NCBI GenBank assembly: GCA_963701385.1
Contig: CAVOZW010000027.1
Location: 434,001-498,000, forward strand
Length of the DNA: 64,000 nt
From: B30-G6 sp963701385
GTDB taxonomy: Bacteria; Desulfobacterota; Desulfobacteria; Desulfobacterales; B30-G6
Reading direction: 5' to 3'
Positions 8,860 through 17,577 of this stretch are shown one piece after another. A program made the position numbers and the translations under genes. The notes beneath the pieces are model-generated. The model was not told where the DNA came from. It saw only the letters and a list, made by a program, of their open reading frames with translations, and searched no databases. Numbering within the stretch: position 1 is the stretch's first letter; every line of letters begins with the position of its first letter.

Positions 8860-9121
8860 TTTATTTGATTACGATTCTTCATAATTCCAAGTCCTGCTCA
8901 CCGCCGATAGTAATTTAAACTATATAGACCTTTGAAAATACCCAATTTCGTTTTAGCATAAGGAAGACGAAAATTTTAACCACTTGCATACATAACGTAT
9001 TTTGAGGATTAAGATTTGACCTGATGCCGAAATTGAGCCAAAGGATTTTTTCAAAGATCTCACTATCTATACCCGGTTTCCCAATAAAAAATTAACCATT
9101 AGAAACAAGGAGGAAAGTGAA

Positions 9122-10651
9122 ATGAGACGATGCCTTTTAAGACAGGTGTTTTCAGTACTGATCCTGATTGCCATTGTTTTGATGTTTACGACACCGGCCA
9201 TGGCGGGGAAAAAAGATGATACGCTCTACTTTTCGTGGGAAAAGGAACTGGAAACCCTGGATCGCTACTATAACACCGCCCGTGAGGGTATGGTCGTCAG
9301 CCGCCAGATATGCGACGACCTGTTATATCGCGATCCGGACACCAATGAGTACAAACCGCTTTTGGCCACGTCCTACAAGTGGCTGGATACGACCACCATG
9401 GAATTTGAGCTTCGTCAGGGCGTCACCTTTCATAACGGCGAGAAATTCGATGCCGACGATGTGGTTTTCACCCTCAACTTCATGAGCAATCCGGACAATA
9501 AGGTCCTGGTGCAGCGAAACGTGGACTGGATCGATCGCTGTGAAAAAACAGGCCCTTACAAAGTGAAGCTTTACCTGAAGAAACCCTTTCCCTCGGCCCT
9601 GGAATATCTGGCCGGCAATCTGCCCATATATCCCAAGGATTATTATACCGAAGTGGGGTCCAAGGGCTTCGGCCGCAAACCGGTGGGAACTGGTCCTTAT
9701 AAAGTTGTGGAAAATGAGATCGGCCGAAAGATCGTTTTTGAAAGATTTGAAGACTATTACAAGGACAGCCCCAAAGGACGACCCGCCATCCGGCGTCTGG
9801 TGCAGCGTACGATTCCGGAAGTCACCAGCATGGCGGCTGAGTTGATCACCGGCGGTCTGGACTGGATCTATATGGTACCCATGGATCAGGCCGAAAAAAT
9901 GGCCAAATATAAAAAACTCCAGGTTGTCAAGGCCGAAAGTATGCGCGTGGGCTGGCTGGTTATGGATGGCGCCGGAAGGACTGGAGAGAATCCCTTTCAG
10001 AAATTGAAGGTGAGGCGGGCGGTGGCCCACGCCATCGACCGTGATTCCATCTCCCGGAATTTGGTTGGCGGGCAATCCCGGGTGATACATTCACACTGTT
10101 TCCCTAGTCAATTCGGTTGCACCGACGATGTCATGAAATATGAGTACGATCCCGCCAAGGCCAAGGCGCTCCTGGCCGAAGCTGGGTATCCCGATGGTTT
10201 CGAGATCGATATGTACGGATACCGCGACCGCCCCTATGGCGAGGCCATGAGCGGTTACCTGCGCAAGGTGGGTATCAAAGCCAACTTGAAATATCTGCAA
10301 TATTCGGCCCTGCGGGAAAAAATTTATGGGGACCAGGTCGCCTTTAACTTTGACACCTGGGGGTCCTACGGTGTGAACGATGTCTCCAATATCACCGGGC
10401 GTTTTTACAATTTCACCGAGGTGGATTTCGCAAGGGATCCCCAGGTGCGTGACTGGCTCGCAGAGGGGGATTCCATCATCGATCCGGAAAAGCGCAAGGC
10501 GGTTTATAAAAAAGCACTGCAGCGGATCGCCGAACAGGCTTATGTGCTGCCCCTGTTTACCTGGGTGGCCAACTATGTTTATTCCAAGGACCTGGATTTC
10601 AAGCCTTATCCGGATGCCGTGCCGCGTTTCTTCCTGGCAAAATGGAAATGA
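9122..10651 (+). CDS. ABC transporter substrate-binding protein, family 5 (dipeptide/oligopeptide type)
   Basis: The 509-residue protein has a signal peptide (residues 1-29, ending AMA before GKKDD) and the SBP_bac_5 fold: YKPLLATSYKWLD, FELRQGVTFHNGEKFDADDVVFTLN motif, LKVRRAVAHAIDRDSI and the C-terminal ALQRIAEQAYVLPLF. It should capture a peptide-like or other solute in the periplasm and deliver it to the two permeases downstream. A strong AAGGAGG precedes the ATG. It is the first gene of a five-gene importer. There is no Cys at the signal cleavage site, so it is soluble rather than a lipoprotein. Confidence 0.95.
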   Translation: MRRCLLRQVFSVLILIAIVLMFTTPAMAGKKDDTLYFSWEKELETLDRYYNTAREGMVVSRQICDDLLYRDPDTNEYKPLLATSYKWLDTTTMEFELRQGVTFHNGEKFDADDVVFTLNFMSNPDNKVLVQRNVDWIDRCEKTGPYKVKLYLKKPFPSALEYLAGNLPIYPKDYYTEVGSKGFGRKPVGTGPYKVVENEIGRKIVFERFEDYYKDSPKGRPAIRRLVQRTIPEVTSMAAELITGGLDWIYMVPMDQAEKMAKYKKLQVVKAESMRVGWLVMDGAGRTGENPFQKLKVRRAVAHAIDRDSISRNLVGGQSRVIHSHCFPSQFGCTDDVMKYEYDPAKAKALLAEAGYPDGFEIDMYGYRDRPYGEAMSGYLRKVGIKANLKYLQYSALREKIYGDQVAFNFDTWGSYGVNDVSNITGRFYNFTEVDFARDPQVRDWLAEGDSIIDPEKRKAVYKKALQRIAEQAYVLPLFTWVANYVYSKDLDFKPYPDAVPRFFLAKWK

Positions 10652-10670
10652 TCCTTGAGAATGACCCCTT

Positions 10671-10693
10671 GGGGACTCGGATCCCGAGTCCCC
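10671..10693 (+). promoter_or_regulatory. Stem-loop between binding protein and permease genes
   Basis: GGGGACTCGG-ATC-CCGAGTCCCC is a perfect 10-bp GC-rich stem with a 3-base loop and no T-run after it. In importer operons such a hairpin after the binding-protein gene commonly protects the upstream mRNA from 3' exonucleases, giving more binding protein than permease. Confidence 0.7.
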
Positions 10694-10724
10694 TTATAGC
10701 CCATTTAAGTTTGGAGCGAAGATA

Positions 10725-11642
10725 ATGCTCATATACATCGGAAAACGAATCGTCCTGGCTTTTCTGGTCGCCGTTGCTGTCTCCTTTATCAGCTTCATGA
10801 TCCTGAATTTATCGGGAGATCCTGCCATTGCCCTGGCTGGTGCCGACGCAAGCCCGGAAGAGATTCAGTTCATTCGGGAACAGTATGGTCTCGATCGTCC
10901 CATTCTGGTTCAATACGTTGAATGGGTCGGTCGCGCTTTGCGAGGCGATTTCGGCGAGTCGCCCTACTTCAATATGCCGGTAAAGGAGATCATCGGTGAT
11001 CGGATCGGGGTCACCCTGCTGCTGGGTACCTGCGCCTTTGCCTTTGCCATCTGCCTGGCGATCCCTTTGGGTGTCATTGCCGCGATCCGACCCAATACCT
11101 GGATTGACCGCACGGCCCTGACCATTTCCGTCTTTGGTCAGGCCATGCCCAATTTCTTTTTCGGCTTGATGCTGATCATCTTTTTCGGGGTCACATTGCA
11201 ATGGTTGCCGATTTCGGGTGACGACACCTGGCTGCATTTCATCCTGCCGGCCGTCACCTTGGGCTATTACGCCTCGCCATCCCTGATGCGGCTGACGCGA
11301 ACCGGTATGCTGGATGTCTTGGCGTCGGACTACATTCGCACCGCCAAGGCCAAGGGATTAAAAATGCCCCGCGTCCTGTTCAAGCACGCCTTGCGCAATG
11401 CCATTATTCCGGTGGTTTCGCTGGCCTTTGTGCAGTTCGGATTTATGCTCGGCGGCGCGTTTGTGATTGAATACGTTTTTTCTATCAACGGCATCGGTTT
11501 TCTGGCGGTTAAATCCATCCAGCGAGCGGATCTGCCCGTTGTTCAGGTCATCGTGCTGTTGTTATCCGTCATCTATGTGACCATGACATTGGTGGCTGAT
11601 GTGTTTAACGCTTTTCTGGACCCGCGCATAAGGGCAAAATAA
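10725..11642 (+). CDS. ABC transporter permease, DppB/OppB type
   Basis: This 305-residue inner-membrane protein has the N-terminal conserved ILxRIxxAFLVAVAVSFISF-type segment, about six transmembrane helices, and the cytoplasmic EAA loop (DYIRTAKAKGLKMPRVLFKHALRNA, near residues 205-230) that docks on the ATPases. It contains the typical early periplasmic loop of DppB (GLDRPILVQYVEW, GDFGES). It lies 73 bases after the binding-protein gene and is separated from the second permease by a terminator-like hairpin. Confidence 0.94.
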   Translation: MLIYIGKRIVLAFLVAVAVSFISFMILNLSGDPAIALAGADASPEEIQFIREQYGLDRPILVQYVEWVGRALRGDFGESPYFNMPVKEIIGDRIGVTLLLGTCAFAFAICLAIPLGVIAAIRPNTWIDRTALTISVFGQAMPNFFFGLMLIIFFGVTLQWLPISGDDTWLHFILPAVTLGYYASPSLMRLTRTGMLDVLASDYIRTAKAKGLKMPRVLFKHALRNAIIPVVSLAFVQFGFMLGGAFVIEYVFSINGIGFLAVKSIQRADLPVVQVIVLLLSVIYVTMTLVADVFNAFLDPRIRAK

Positions 11643-11658
11643 AAGCCTTTAAGGTGTT

Positions 11659-11705
11659 CAGGCTGTTAGCTGCTAATTGCCCACAGTCTAACAGCCTGTT
11701 TTTTT
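11659..11705 (+). terminator. Rho-independent terminator or attenuator inside the importer operon
   Basis: CAGGCTGTTAG and CTAACAGCCTG form a perfect 11-bp stem with an 18-base loop, followed by seven T. It sits in the 154-base gap between the two permease genes. Readthrough or a second promoter must feed dppC-dppF. If functional, it lowers expression of the distal genes. Confidence 0.75.
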
Positions 11706-11796
11706 CTCGAACCCCATAAATCGAAATGGATAATTTAACTCTGTCATACGAAATGTAGAAGCGGAAAATTCATGAAAGCAGAAAGAGAAAAAATTA

Positions 11797-12687
11797 ATGG
11801 AAGTCACAAGTCCTTTTAAAGAAGTCACCTTTCCGACACCGATGCAGATGGTCTATCGGCAGGCCAAGCGCCACACAGGCTTTCTGGTCGGGGGAACTGT
11901 TTTGCTGTTGATCGTTATCGTAGCGCTTGCGGCGCCGATTCTGGCGCCCCATGATCCTTATGAACAAGACCTCGACGCCCGTCTGATCGGTCCCATTTGG
12001 CATGAGGAGGGAACCTGGAATCACATCCTGGGTACGGACAATCTGGGTCGGGACTACCTGAGTCGCCTCATGTACGGCGCCCGTATTTCGTTGCTCATCG
12101 GTGTGATGGCGATGCTGATTTCGGGGGTGATCGGAACTATCCTGGGGGTGTCCGCCGGTTATTTCGGGGGGCGGGTGGACATGGTCGTCAACGCCATTAT
12201 TACCACGCGCCTGGCCTTGCCGATTATGCTGTCGGCTTTGGCCGTGGTGGCTTTGGTGGGCGGTTCTTTGCCGATCGTGGTGCTGGTTCTGGGCTTGATG
12301 ATTTGGAACCGCTTTGCCCTGGTGATGCGCGCATCAACGCAACAGCTGCGCTCCATGGATTATGTCAATGCCGCCAAGACATCCGGCTGTTCGACCCTGA
12401 GAATCATTATTTCCGAAATCATGCCCAATATCATGAACAATCTGATCGTGGTGGCGACCCTGGAAATCACCCGGGCCATACTGATCGAAGCAGGGTTGTC
12501 GTTTCTCGGTATGGGGGTTCAGCCGCCACTGCCCTCATGGGGTTTGATGGTGGCCGAGGCCAAGGAGTTCATGCTTTTTAGCCCCTGGATGATTATGGTC
12601 CCCGGCGCGGCTATCTTTGCCCTGGTACTTTCCATTAATCTGCTCGGTGACGGGATCCGAGACATTACGGCACCGGAGGGACGATAG
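11797..12687 (+). CDS. ABC transporter permease, DppC/OppC type
   Basis: This 296-residue inner-membrane protein has an N-terminal OppC_N segment and helix (FLVGGTVLLLIVIVALAAPI) and the HILGTDNLGRDYLSRLMYGAR motif region that is nearly invariant in DppC. Five further helices and the EAA loop DYVNAAKTSGCSTLRIIISE follow. The stop overlaps the GTG of the next gene by one base, so the two are translationally coupled. Confidence 0.94.
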   Translation: MEVTSPFKEVTFPTPMQMVYRQAKRHTGFLVGGTVLLLIVIVALAAPILAPHDPYEQDLDARLIGPIWHEEGTWNHILGTDNLGRDYLSRLMYGARISLLIGVMAMLISGVIGTILGVSAGYFGGRVDMVVNAIITTRLALPIMLSALAVVALVGGSLPIVVLVLGLMIWNRFALVMRASTQQLRSMDYVNAAKTSGCSTLRIIISEIMPNIMNNLIVVATLEITRAILIEAGLSFLGMGVQPPLPSWGLMVAEAKEFMLFSPWMIMVPGAAIFALVLSINLLGDGIRDITAPEGR

Positions 12688-13694
12688 TGAAAGCACTGCT
12701 CGAAGTTAAGGGACTGCATGTTGACATTCCATTGGAAGCGGGTGTTTTGCATGCGGTGCGCGGCGTTGACATTGCCGTCGAGCGCGGCAAAACCCTGGCG
12801 CTGGTAGGCGAGTCAGGTTGCGGAAAATCATTGAGCGTGCTGTCGGTGATGAACCTGCTGCCCCAAAAGGCCAAATGGCGCGCTGACCGAATTTTTTTCG
12901 ATGGCCGAGATCTCGACCATGCCAGTTCAAGCCAGATGGCGGATATCCGCGGCTCAAAAATTGCCATGATCTTTCAGGATCCCATGACCTCGCTCAATCC
13001 CTGCTATACGATTGGTAACCAGCTGGAAGAAGCCCTGCTGACCCATAAAAATGTGTCCCGGCAGGCAGCCCAGGATCGCGCGGTGTTCCTATTGGAGAAA
13101 GTCGGGATAACCGCCGCCGCCAGCCGCTTAAGGCAATACCCGCATCAACTTTCGGGGGGCCTGCGCCAACGGGTGATGATTGCCATGGGATTGATGTGCG
13201 ACCCGCCCTTGATTATCGCCGATGAACCCACCACCGCCCTGGATGTGACCATTCAGGTCCAGATTCTGGCGCTACTGGCTTCCATACAGAAGGAGTTCGA
13301 CATGGGGATGATCCTCATCACCCACGATCTGGGCGTGGTGGCCCGTATCGCCGACAAGGTGAATATTATGTATTGCGGACAGGTTGTGGAGTCCGGAGAG
13401 GCATTCGATCTGTTCGAGAACCCCCTGCATCCCTATACCCAGGGACTTTTACGCTGCATACCCATTCCAGGTAAAACCAATCCCGGAGCCCACCTGGGAT
13501 CCATCCCGGGCATGGTCCCCACCCCCATCGGAGAACAGACCGGGTGCGTGTTTCAAAACCGGTGTCAATATGTGATGAACCAGTGCCAGTCAACCCGAGT
13601 GGGGGTGACTCAAATCTCGGCCGGTAGAGAATATCGCTGTCTTTTGGACCCGGAAACTTGCCGGAAAAACATGAACAAAGGTAATCGCAAATGA
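12687..13694 (+). CDS. ABC transporter ATP-binding protein, DppD/OppD type
   Basis: The start is GTG at 12687, overlapping the preceding TAG. The 335-residue protein has Walker A GESGCGKS (residues about 38-45), Q-loop FQDPMTSLNP, signature LSGGLRQRV, Walker B LIIADEPTTALD and the switch His in ITHDLG. The C-terminal oligo_HPY extension carries a Cys cluster (GCVFQNRCQ, QC, YRCL) shared with oligopeptide-type ATPases. It pairs with the next protein as a heterodimeric motor. Confidence 0.95.
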   Translation: MKALLEVKGLHVDIPLEAGVLHAVRGVDIAVERGKTLALVGESGCGKSLSVLSVMNLLPQKAKWRADRIFFDGRDLDHASSSQMADIRGSKIAMIFQDPMTSLNPCYTIGNQLEEALLTHKNVSRQAAQDRAVFLLEKVGITAAASRLRQYPHQLSGGLRQRVMIAMGLMCDPPLIIADEPTTALDVTIQVQILALLASIQKEFDMGMILITHDLGVVARIADKVNIMYCGQVVESGEAFDLFENPLHPYTQGLLRCIPIPGKTNPGAHLGSIPGMVPTPIGEQTGCVFQNRCQYVMNQCQSTRVGVTQISAGREYRCLLDPETCRKNMNKGNRK

Positions 13695-14650
13695 CAACTG
13701 CCCTTTTGCATACAGAGGATCTTACCAAAGTATACCAGATCAGCGCCGGAATTTTCAAGGGCAAGAAGTCCTTGACCGCGGCCAACGGTATCAGCATTGA
13801 TATCAAACAGGGGGAGGTGGTCGGACTGGTGGGGGAGTCCGGATGCGGAAAAAGTACGATAGCCAAAATCATCATGGGTCTGGAAAAGGCCACCAGCGGA
13901 AACGTTTTTTTTGCCGGAGAGCCCATAGAGAATATGAATCGTGAAGAGATGTCACGTCGCATTCAGCCCATATTCCAAGATCCCTATTCATCCTTGAATC
14001 CGCGCAAATCAATCGAAGCGATCGTCTCGCTTCCCTATCGGGTACACAAAGTGGGTAATAAAGCCCAAATGGAGGCCCGCGTCGAAGAGATTCTGGAGAT
14101 AGTTGGGCTCCCCTCCCGCATGCGTTACAGTTATCCCAATCAACTCTCCGGCGGGCAACGCCAGCGCGTGGCCATTGCACGCGCACTCATGATGAGCCCC
14201 GAGCTGGTGATTTGCGACGAACCCACCTCTGCCCTGGATGTGTCGGTCCAATCTCAAATTCTGAACTTGCTACTAGATCTCCGTGATAAACAAGGCTTGA
14301 CCTACATGATCATTACCCACAATCTTTGCGTGGTGGAGCACATCGCCACCCGCGTTGCGGTGATGTATCTGGGGCGCATTGTAGAAGAGGCCGAAACCAA
14401 AACACTTTTTGCCAATCCGCGCCATCCTTATACCAACGCACTGCTGGCTTCGGTGTTGACCCCCGAACCGCATCTGGGTCTGCCGGAGACCCATCTGGGC
14501 ATCATATACCCCAACCCCATCGATCCGCCCTCCGGGTGCACCTTTCATCCGCGCTGCCCCAAAGCGACGGAGGTGTGTGAGCAAACCCGCCCGGGAGTCA
14601 TGGTTGAAGCCGACCACCTGGTGGCGTGCCACCATCCGGAACCAGCTTAA
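13691..14650 (+). CDS. ABC transporter ATP-binding protein, DppF/OppF type
   Basis: The ATG overlaps the preceding stop (ATGA). The 319 residues contain Walker A GESGCGKST, Q-loop FQDPYSSLNPR, signature LSGGQRQRVAIARAL, Walker B LVICDEPTSALD and ITHNL. The C-terminal oligo_HPY domain has the same Cys arrangement (GCTFHPRCP, VC, VACH). It completes the importer of binding protein, two permeases and two ATPases. Confidence 0.95.
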   Translation: MTTALLHTEDLTKVYQISAGIFKGKKSLTAANGISIDIKQGEVVGLVGESGCGKSTIAKIIMGLEKATSGNVFFAGEPIENMNREEMSRRIQPIFQDPYSSLNPRKSIEAIVSLPYRVHKVGNKAQMEARVEEILEIVGLPSRMRYSYPNQLSGGQRQRVAIARALMMSPELVICDEPTSALDVSVQSQILNLLLDLRDKQGLTYMIITHNLCVVEHIATRVAVMYLGRIVEEAETKTLFANPRHPYTNALLASVLTPEPHLGLPETHLGIIYPNPIDPPSGCTFHPRCPKATEVCEQTRPGVMVEADHLVACHHPEPA

Positions 14651-14673
14651 TATACGTATCTTCTTTGCCAAAC

Positions 14674-14880
14674 TCATATTTTCATTTGTAATGAGCACAT
14701 ATCTTCGATGATTCGTTTTTCATGTTCTTGAATATTTTCAAGACTATTAATTTCTCTCCATAGCCAGGTATCAACATCTTTTAACACTAGATTTTCAAGC
14801 GGATCCTTGGAGTTGATATTCGTGTATTTCAAGTAATGTTGAACAACTCTTTTTTGTGTGGCATTATTTTCCTTTTTCAT
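14674..14880 (-). CDS. Small hypothetical protein
   Basis: A 68-residue charged protein (about one third Lys, Glu, Asp and Arg) with predicted helices (QKRVVQHYLKYTN, EHEKRIIEDMCSLQ). The strong GGAGGG site five bases before the ATG supports a real gene. I do not recognise the family. It is convergent with the ABC importer and lies just outside the ssrA-type repeat at 15174. Confidence 0.6.
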   Translation of the reverse strand: MKKENNATQKRVVQHYLKYTNINSKDPLENLVLKDVDTWLWREINSLENIQEHEKRIIEDMCSLQMKI

Positions 14881-15173
14881 TGTTCCCTCCTTTATTTTTA
14901 TTGATTCATTTTTACGTTTAGGAGGACATTAAGCTATCGCGGCACAATTTGGTTCACATTGCCAGTTAAATTTTGCCATGCTTTAACGATATATCATTAG
15001 CGACTGGTTTTAGAAGTCATTACGCTTGAGATTATAGCAAGCCAACATTAGGATATAACTCTGGCTTCTTTAAATAGCATGAGATTTGAATTATTCCTTC
15101 TTAATATTTCTCAATTATATTTTCATCAAATAGAAGACGAGTCGAATTCAGAAGTTATTTAAATTATTACAAA
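14881..15173. other. Intergenic region next to the island boundary
   Basis: About 290 AT-rich bases with no gene seen. They precede the first copy of the ssrA 3'-end repeat. Confidence 0.5.
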
Positions 15174-15202
15174 TAAATGGTGGAGGCGGCGGGAGTCGAA
15201 CC
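15174..15202 (+). repeat. Attachment-site copy of the ssrA 3' end (distal boundary)
   Basis: This site begins TAAATGGTGGAGG and ends GAGTCGAACC. It is identical over 29 bases to the ssrA 3' end (acceptor stem and T-arm) at 25240-25268 and in the same orientation. Identity stops at the next base on both sides. No complete tRNA or tmRNA can be built here. Confidence 0.75.
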
Positions 15203-15269
15203 TACGGTGGTCCTTACAGCCACAAGGGTTTGCAGCGGTTTACCGAATGTTTACCGAATATCCGCTAAT

Positions 15270-16130
15270 CTACGACCCAACTTTCGTGCACTTATCCAGC
15301 AGTTCACGGATATATCCAGCAACATCCGCCTGAAGGTCAGGGTTGGGCTCATTGTATTGAAACTGCGCAACACGGCTCGGCCCAATACTATCCGGATCTA
15401 CAAAGTCGCGGGACAAGATTTCAAGTGCGCTTTTTGTTTCTGCCTCCTTCAATAATGGGCTGAGGCATTCGCAGACCTCCTCAATACCGCTGCCATAGTT
15501 TCGGATCACAAAATAGAGATCATACGCGTCCTTATTTTCACCTCTTTGATGAAATGCCAAGGCTTTCAGCACAATAAAGGCACCAGGACCACACACCCAT
15601 ATTTCGCGTTCAGTTTTTTCACCCTTCAATGTGACACCTTTTAATGAAACTTTCTTTTTATCCTGAAATGCCAAACGAAGGCCTGGCGTTATTACGGCTG
15701 CAAATTCCTTTTCAATGTGGCGTAAATCCCCTCCCTTGTCAGTATCAAGACTTGGAGGGATCAGAAAATCCACAGTCACCTTCAAACCAGAAGAGGTGCT
15801 AACCTTCCATCTTTGAAATGTAATATTGCCCTCCTCGTTCTCATCCGGCTCAAAACCCGATCTGTGAAGCCTTTGGGTAAGATCCTCATATCGTTCCCTG
15901 TCAAGGATCGCCAAAGAAAGGCCAAGATCCAAATCCATGGTCCCGATATGGACATCTTCACCTGCAGGAAGGGCTTCATCCGGAATCAAAAGCGAGGGTA
16001 CTAAGCCACCAACGACCACGAGATCATCCAACAAATCCCCGAGTTTTGTGGCGACGTAAAGGCAGGTTTGGCGCACTAACTCGACATTTTCTTTTGTGTA
16101 ATCGTACGCGAATAAAGGTTTTTCAGGCAT
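15270..16130 (-). CDS. AbiEii-like nucleotidyltransferase toxin
   Basis: This 286-residue protein has the nucleotidyltransferase fold: VVVGGLVPSLLI followed by TMDLDLGLSL, giving the GG...DxD metal site. Later segments (VTVDFLIPP, then GAFIVLKALAFHQRGENKDAYDLYFVI) are typical of the AbiEii/AbiGii family. Such enzymes are toxins of type IV toxin-antitoxin systems (phage abortive infection) that nucleotidylate RNA substrates. The start at 16130 overlaps the upstream antitoxin gene by 8 bases. The gene ends 68 bases from the island boundary. Confidence 0.85.
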   Translation of the reverse strand: MPEKPLFAYDYTKENVELVRQTCLYVATKLGDLLDDLVVVGGLVPSLLIPDEALPAGEDVHIGTMDLDLGLSLAILDRERYEDLTQRLHRSGFEPDENEEGNITFQRWKVSTSSGLKVTVDFLIPPSLDTDKGGDLRHIEKEFAAVITPGLRLAFQDKKKVSLKGVTLKGEKTEREIWVCGPGAFIVLKALAFHQRGENKDAYDLYFVIRNYGSGIEEVCECLSPLLKEAETKSALEILSRDFVDPDSIGPSRVAQFQYNEPNPDLQADVAGYIRELLDKCTKVGS

Positions 16131-17178
16131 CCCGCCTCCATTTCAGTTTTTCCTGGCGAACCATCGAAGCCGCCTCTTTCGCCCGTTCAGGATGCCCCGT
16201 GAGATCAAGAAGTACTTGCACAGGATGCACGCAGACAATACCTTCCTGGTCCGACGATCCATGGAAAACACCTTTATCGTTGGGAACGACCAGCCAGGTG
16301 TTGGCGCCACGATCATCCTTACTAAAATGGAGCTGGTCAAAAAGGTTTTTCCCGGGTGAATCAGCTAAAAACAGAGTGACCATACGGAATTTGGTGAAGT
16401 GGGTATACTGCCAGGCTCCGGCCAGTCCAGTTGCCGCGTAATCGACTTTTTGCTCAGCAAGGATCTGAGTCATCTTTCTGAGCAGTTCCTCTCCCGATCG
16501 AGCGGCAACGTGTCCTTTGATGATCTGATGCTTTGAAAAATCGTAAGCCTCAAGCCATGCCTCAAGAAGTTCTTCCGGATTTGATGGTTTCAAAGCCCCC
16601 CTGTCATCTCTATCGATCAGATGGAGCTCTTCCAGTCTGCGGACAATCCGGCTGGTATATCCTTCGTCCAAACCTGTGATTTGCGAAAGCTCTCGCTGGT
16701 TGCGGCCTTGTTTCGGATCAATAAGCAACTGCCGCACGATTCGGGCACCTTTAGGTGCAAACACGTTGGCCGGCCGGCCGACTTTTTTAAATTTGTTTGG
16801 CCGGCCCTCGATATGAATCAAGAGCCCTGAAGCTTTGATATGAGCGTTTCCTGATAGATCGATCCAGGACACACCATGCTCTTTACAGAGATCCATTCCG
16901 GATCTTCCCATATAGGGCACGACAATCAACGGAATGTCGTCCTTATCAAAAGAATTCCTGGCCTCCGTAACTTGACGCAATGCCATAAGCAGTGGCGCTC
17001 TGGAAGATGAGCTTTTACATTCCACCAGGAAATGGTAGCCAGCTGCTTTCAAGAGAAAATCCAGACCAGAATCGATCTTTGGGGAAACAACGGCCACATC
17101 TTTTTCCGGTAACTCAAGCAATTTAGCCAGAATCTCCGGAACTTTTGTAATAGCCTGTTTTTCAGTTGAATCCATCAT
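16123..17178 (-). CDS. AbiEi-family antitoxin / transcriptional regulator
   Basis: The protein has 351 residues. The N-terminal 120 residues resemble a restriction-endonuclease-like fold (SGLDFLLKAAGYHFLVECKSS). A winged-helix domain follows (about 150-205; NQRELSQITGLDEGYTSRIV, RRLEELHLIDRDD), then the C-terminal antitoxin domain (YAATGLAGAWQYTHF, LVVPNDKGVFHG, CVHPVQVLLDL). AbiEi proteins repress their own operon and neutralise AbiEii without direct binding. The gene precedes and overlaps its toxin and has an elaborate CTTG/CAAG operator region upstream. It is longer than minimal AbiEi proteins (about 200-270 residues). Confidence 0.85.
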   Translation of the reverse strand: MMDSTEKQAITKVPEILAKLLELPEKDVAVVSPKIDSGLDFLLKAAGYHFLVECKSSSSRAPLLMALRQVTEARNSFDKDDIPLIVVPYMGRSGMDLCKEHGVSWIDLSGNAHIKASGLLIHIEGRPNKFKKVGRPANVFAPKGARIVRQLLIDPKQGRNQRELSQITGLDEGYTSRIVRRLEELHLIDRDDRGALKPSNPEELLEAWLEAYDFSKHQIIKGHVAARSGEELLRKMTQILAEQKVDYAATGLAGAWQYTHFTKFRMVTLFLADSPGKNLFDQLHFSKDDRGANTWLVVPNDKGVFHGSSDQEGIVCVHPVQVLLDLTGHPERAKEAASMVRQEKLKWRRDA

Positions 17179-17180
17179 AA

Positions 17181-17304
17181 CTTGATTAAATAGCCCAACT
17201 TGACATTTTTGTCAAGTATATATATTTAGACAAGTTTGTTAGCCCTCCAGCTTGTTTAAATCCATTAACTTGCAAGCTTTAACAAGTTCAGGCTTTTAAG
17301 CAAG
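17181..17304. promoter_or_regulatory. Tandem CTTG/CAAG operator upstream of the antitoxin gene
   Basis: CTTG occurs at 17181, 17199, 17251 and 17269, and CAAG at 17213, 17231, 17283 and 17301. Each module is CTTG-18-CTTG-14-CAAG-18-CAAG by start-to-start spacing, and the second module lies exactly 70 bp after the first. The modules share about 34 of 54 positions, mainly at the half-sites. The inner pair of module 1 forms ACTTGAC-N6-GTCAAGT (17198-17217). Characterised AbiEi antitoxins bind two inverted repeats in their promoter, so this is the likely autoregulatory site. Confidence 0.7.
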
Positions 17305-17325
17305 TTACGATAGCAAGATTGAGAT

Positions 17326-17577
17326 CTACAACTCGATTTCCTGTGATTTCTGAAAGGACTCAACTAGCTCATTAACCCTGGCTTGATGGGCAGAAAGGAG
17401 CGCGCACATCGTGGGAGTCCGAATAAGCTGCTCTATGTTTTCTCTGGTGCTTGCGCTAAATTTCGACATTATCCAGATGAACTCAACGGTGTAATCTGAC
17501 TTCATTTTCAACCGGGAGGTTACAGATGGCGTTGTAAAACCATAACTATTGGTATCACAAGATATTTCGTCTGGCTT
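17326..17577 (-). pseudogene. C-terminal fragment of an unrecognised protein
   Basis: The frame opens right after an in-frame TGA at 17578-17580 and runs 83 codons to the stop at 17326 with coherent protein character (SYGFTTPSVTSRLKMKSDYT, VEFIWIMSKFSASTRENIEQ, ending KSQEIEL). The only internal starts (TTG 17511, ATG 17505) lack ribosome sites, so I read it as the tail of a lost gene rather than a small gene. I do not recognise the family. Confidence 0.4.

Larger units (their letters stand above)
8704..9121 (+). other. Control region before the ABC importer operon
   Basis: This 418-base gap holds no gene. It is AT-rich, contains a TTGACA at 8781-8786 and the two palindromes listed separately, and ends in a strong AAGGAGG ribosome site just before 9122. 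The long untranslated stretch after the palindromes (about 260 bases) shows no riboswitch that I recognise. Confidence 0.6.

Noticed and set aside
15174..15202. A tRNA gene at the distal repeat
   Set aside because: Only the T-arm and acceptor end are present; the following sequence cannot form an anticodon or D arm. It is an attachment-site copy of ssrA.
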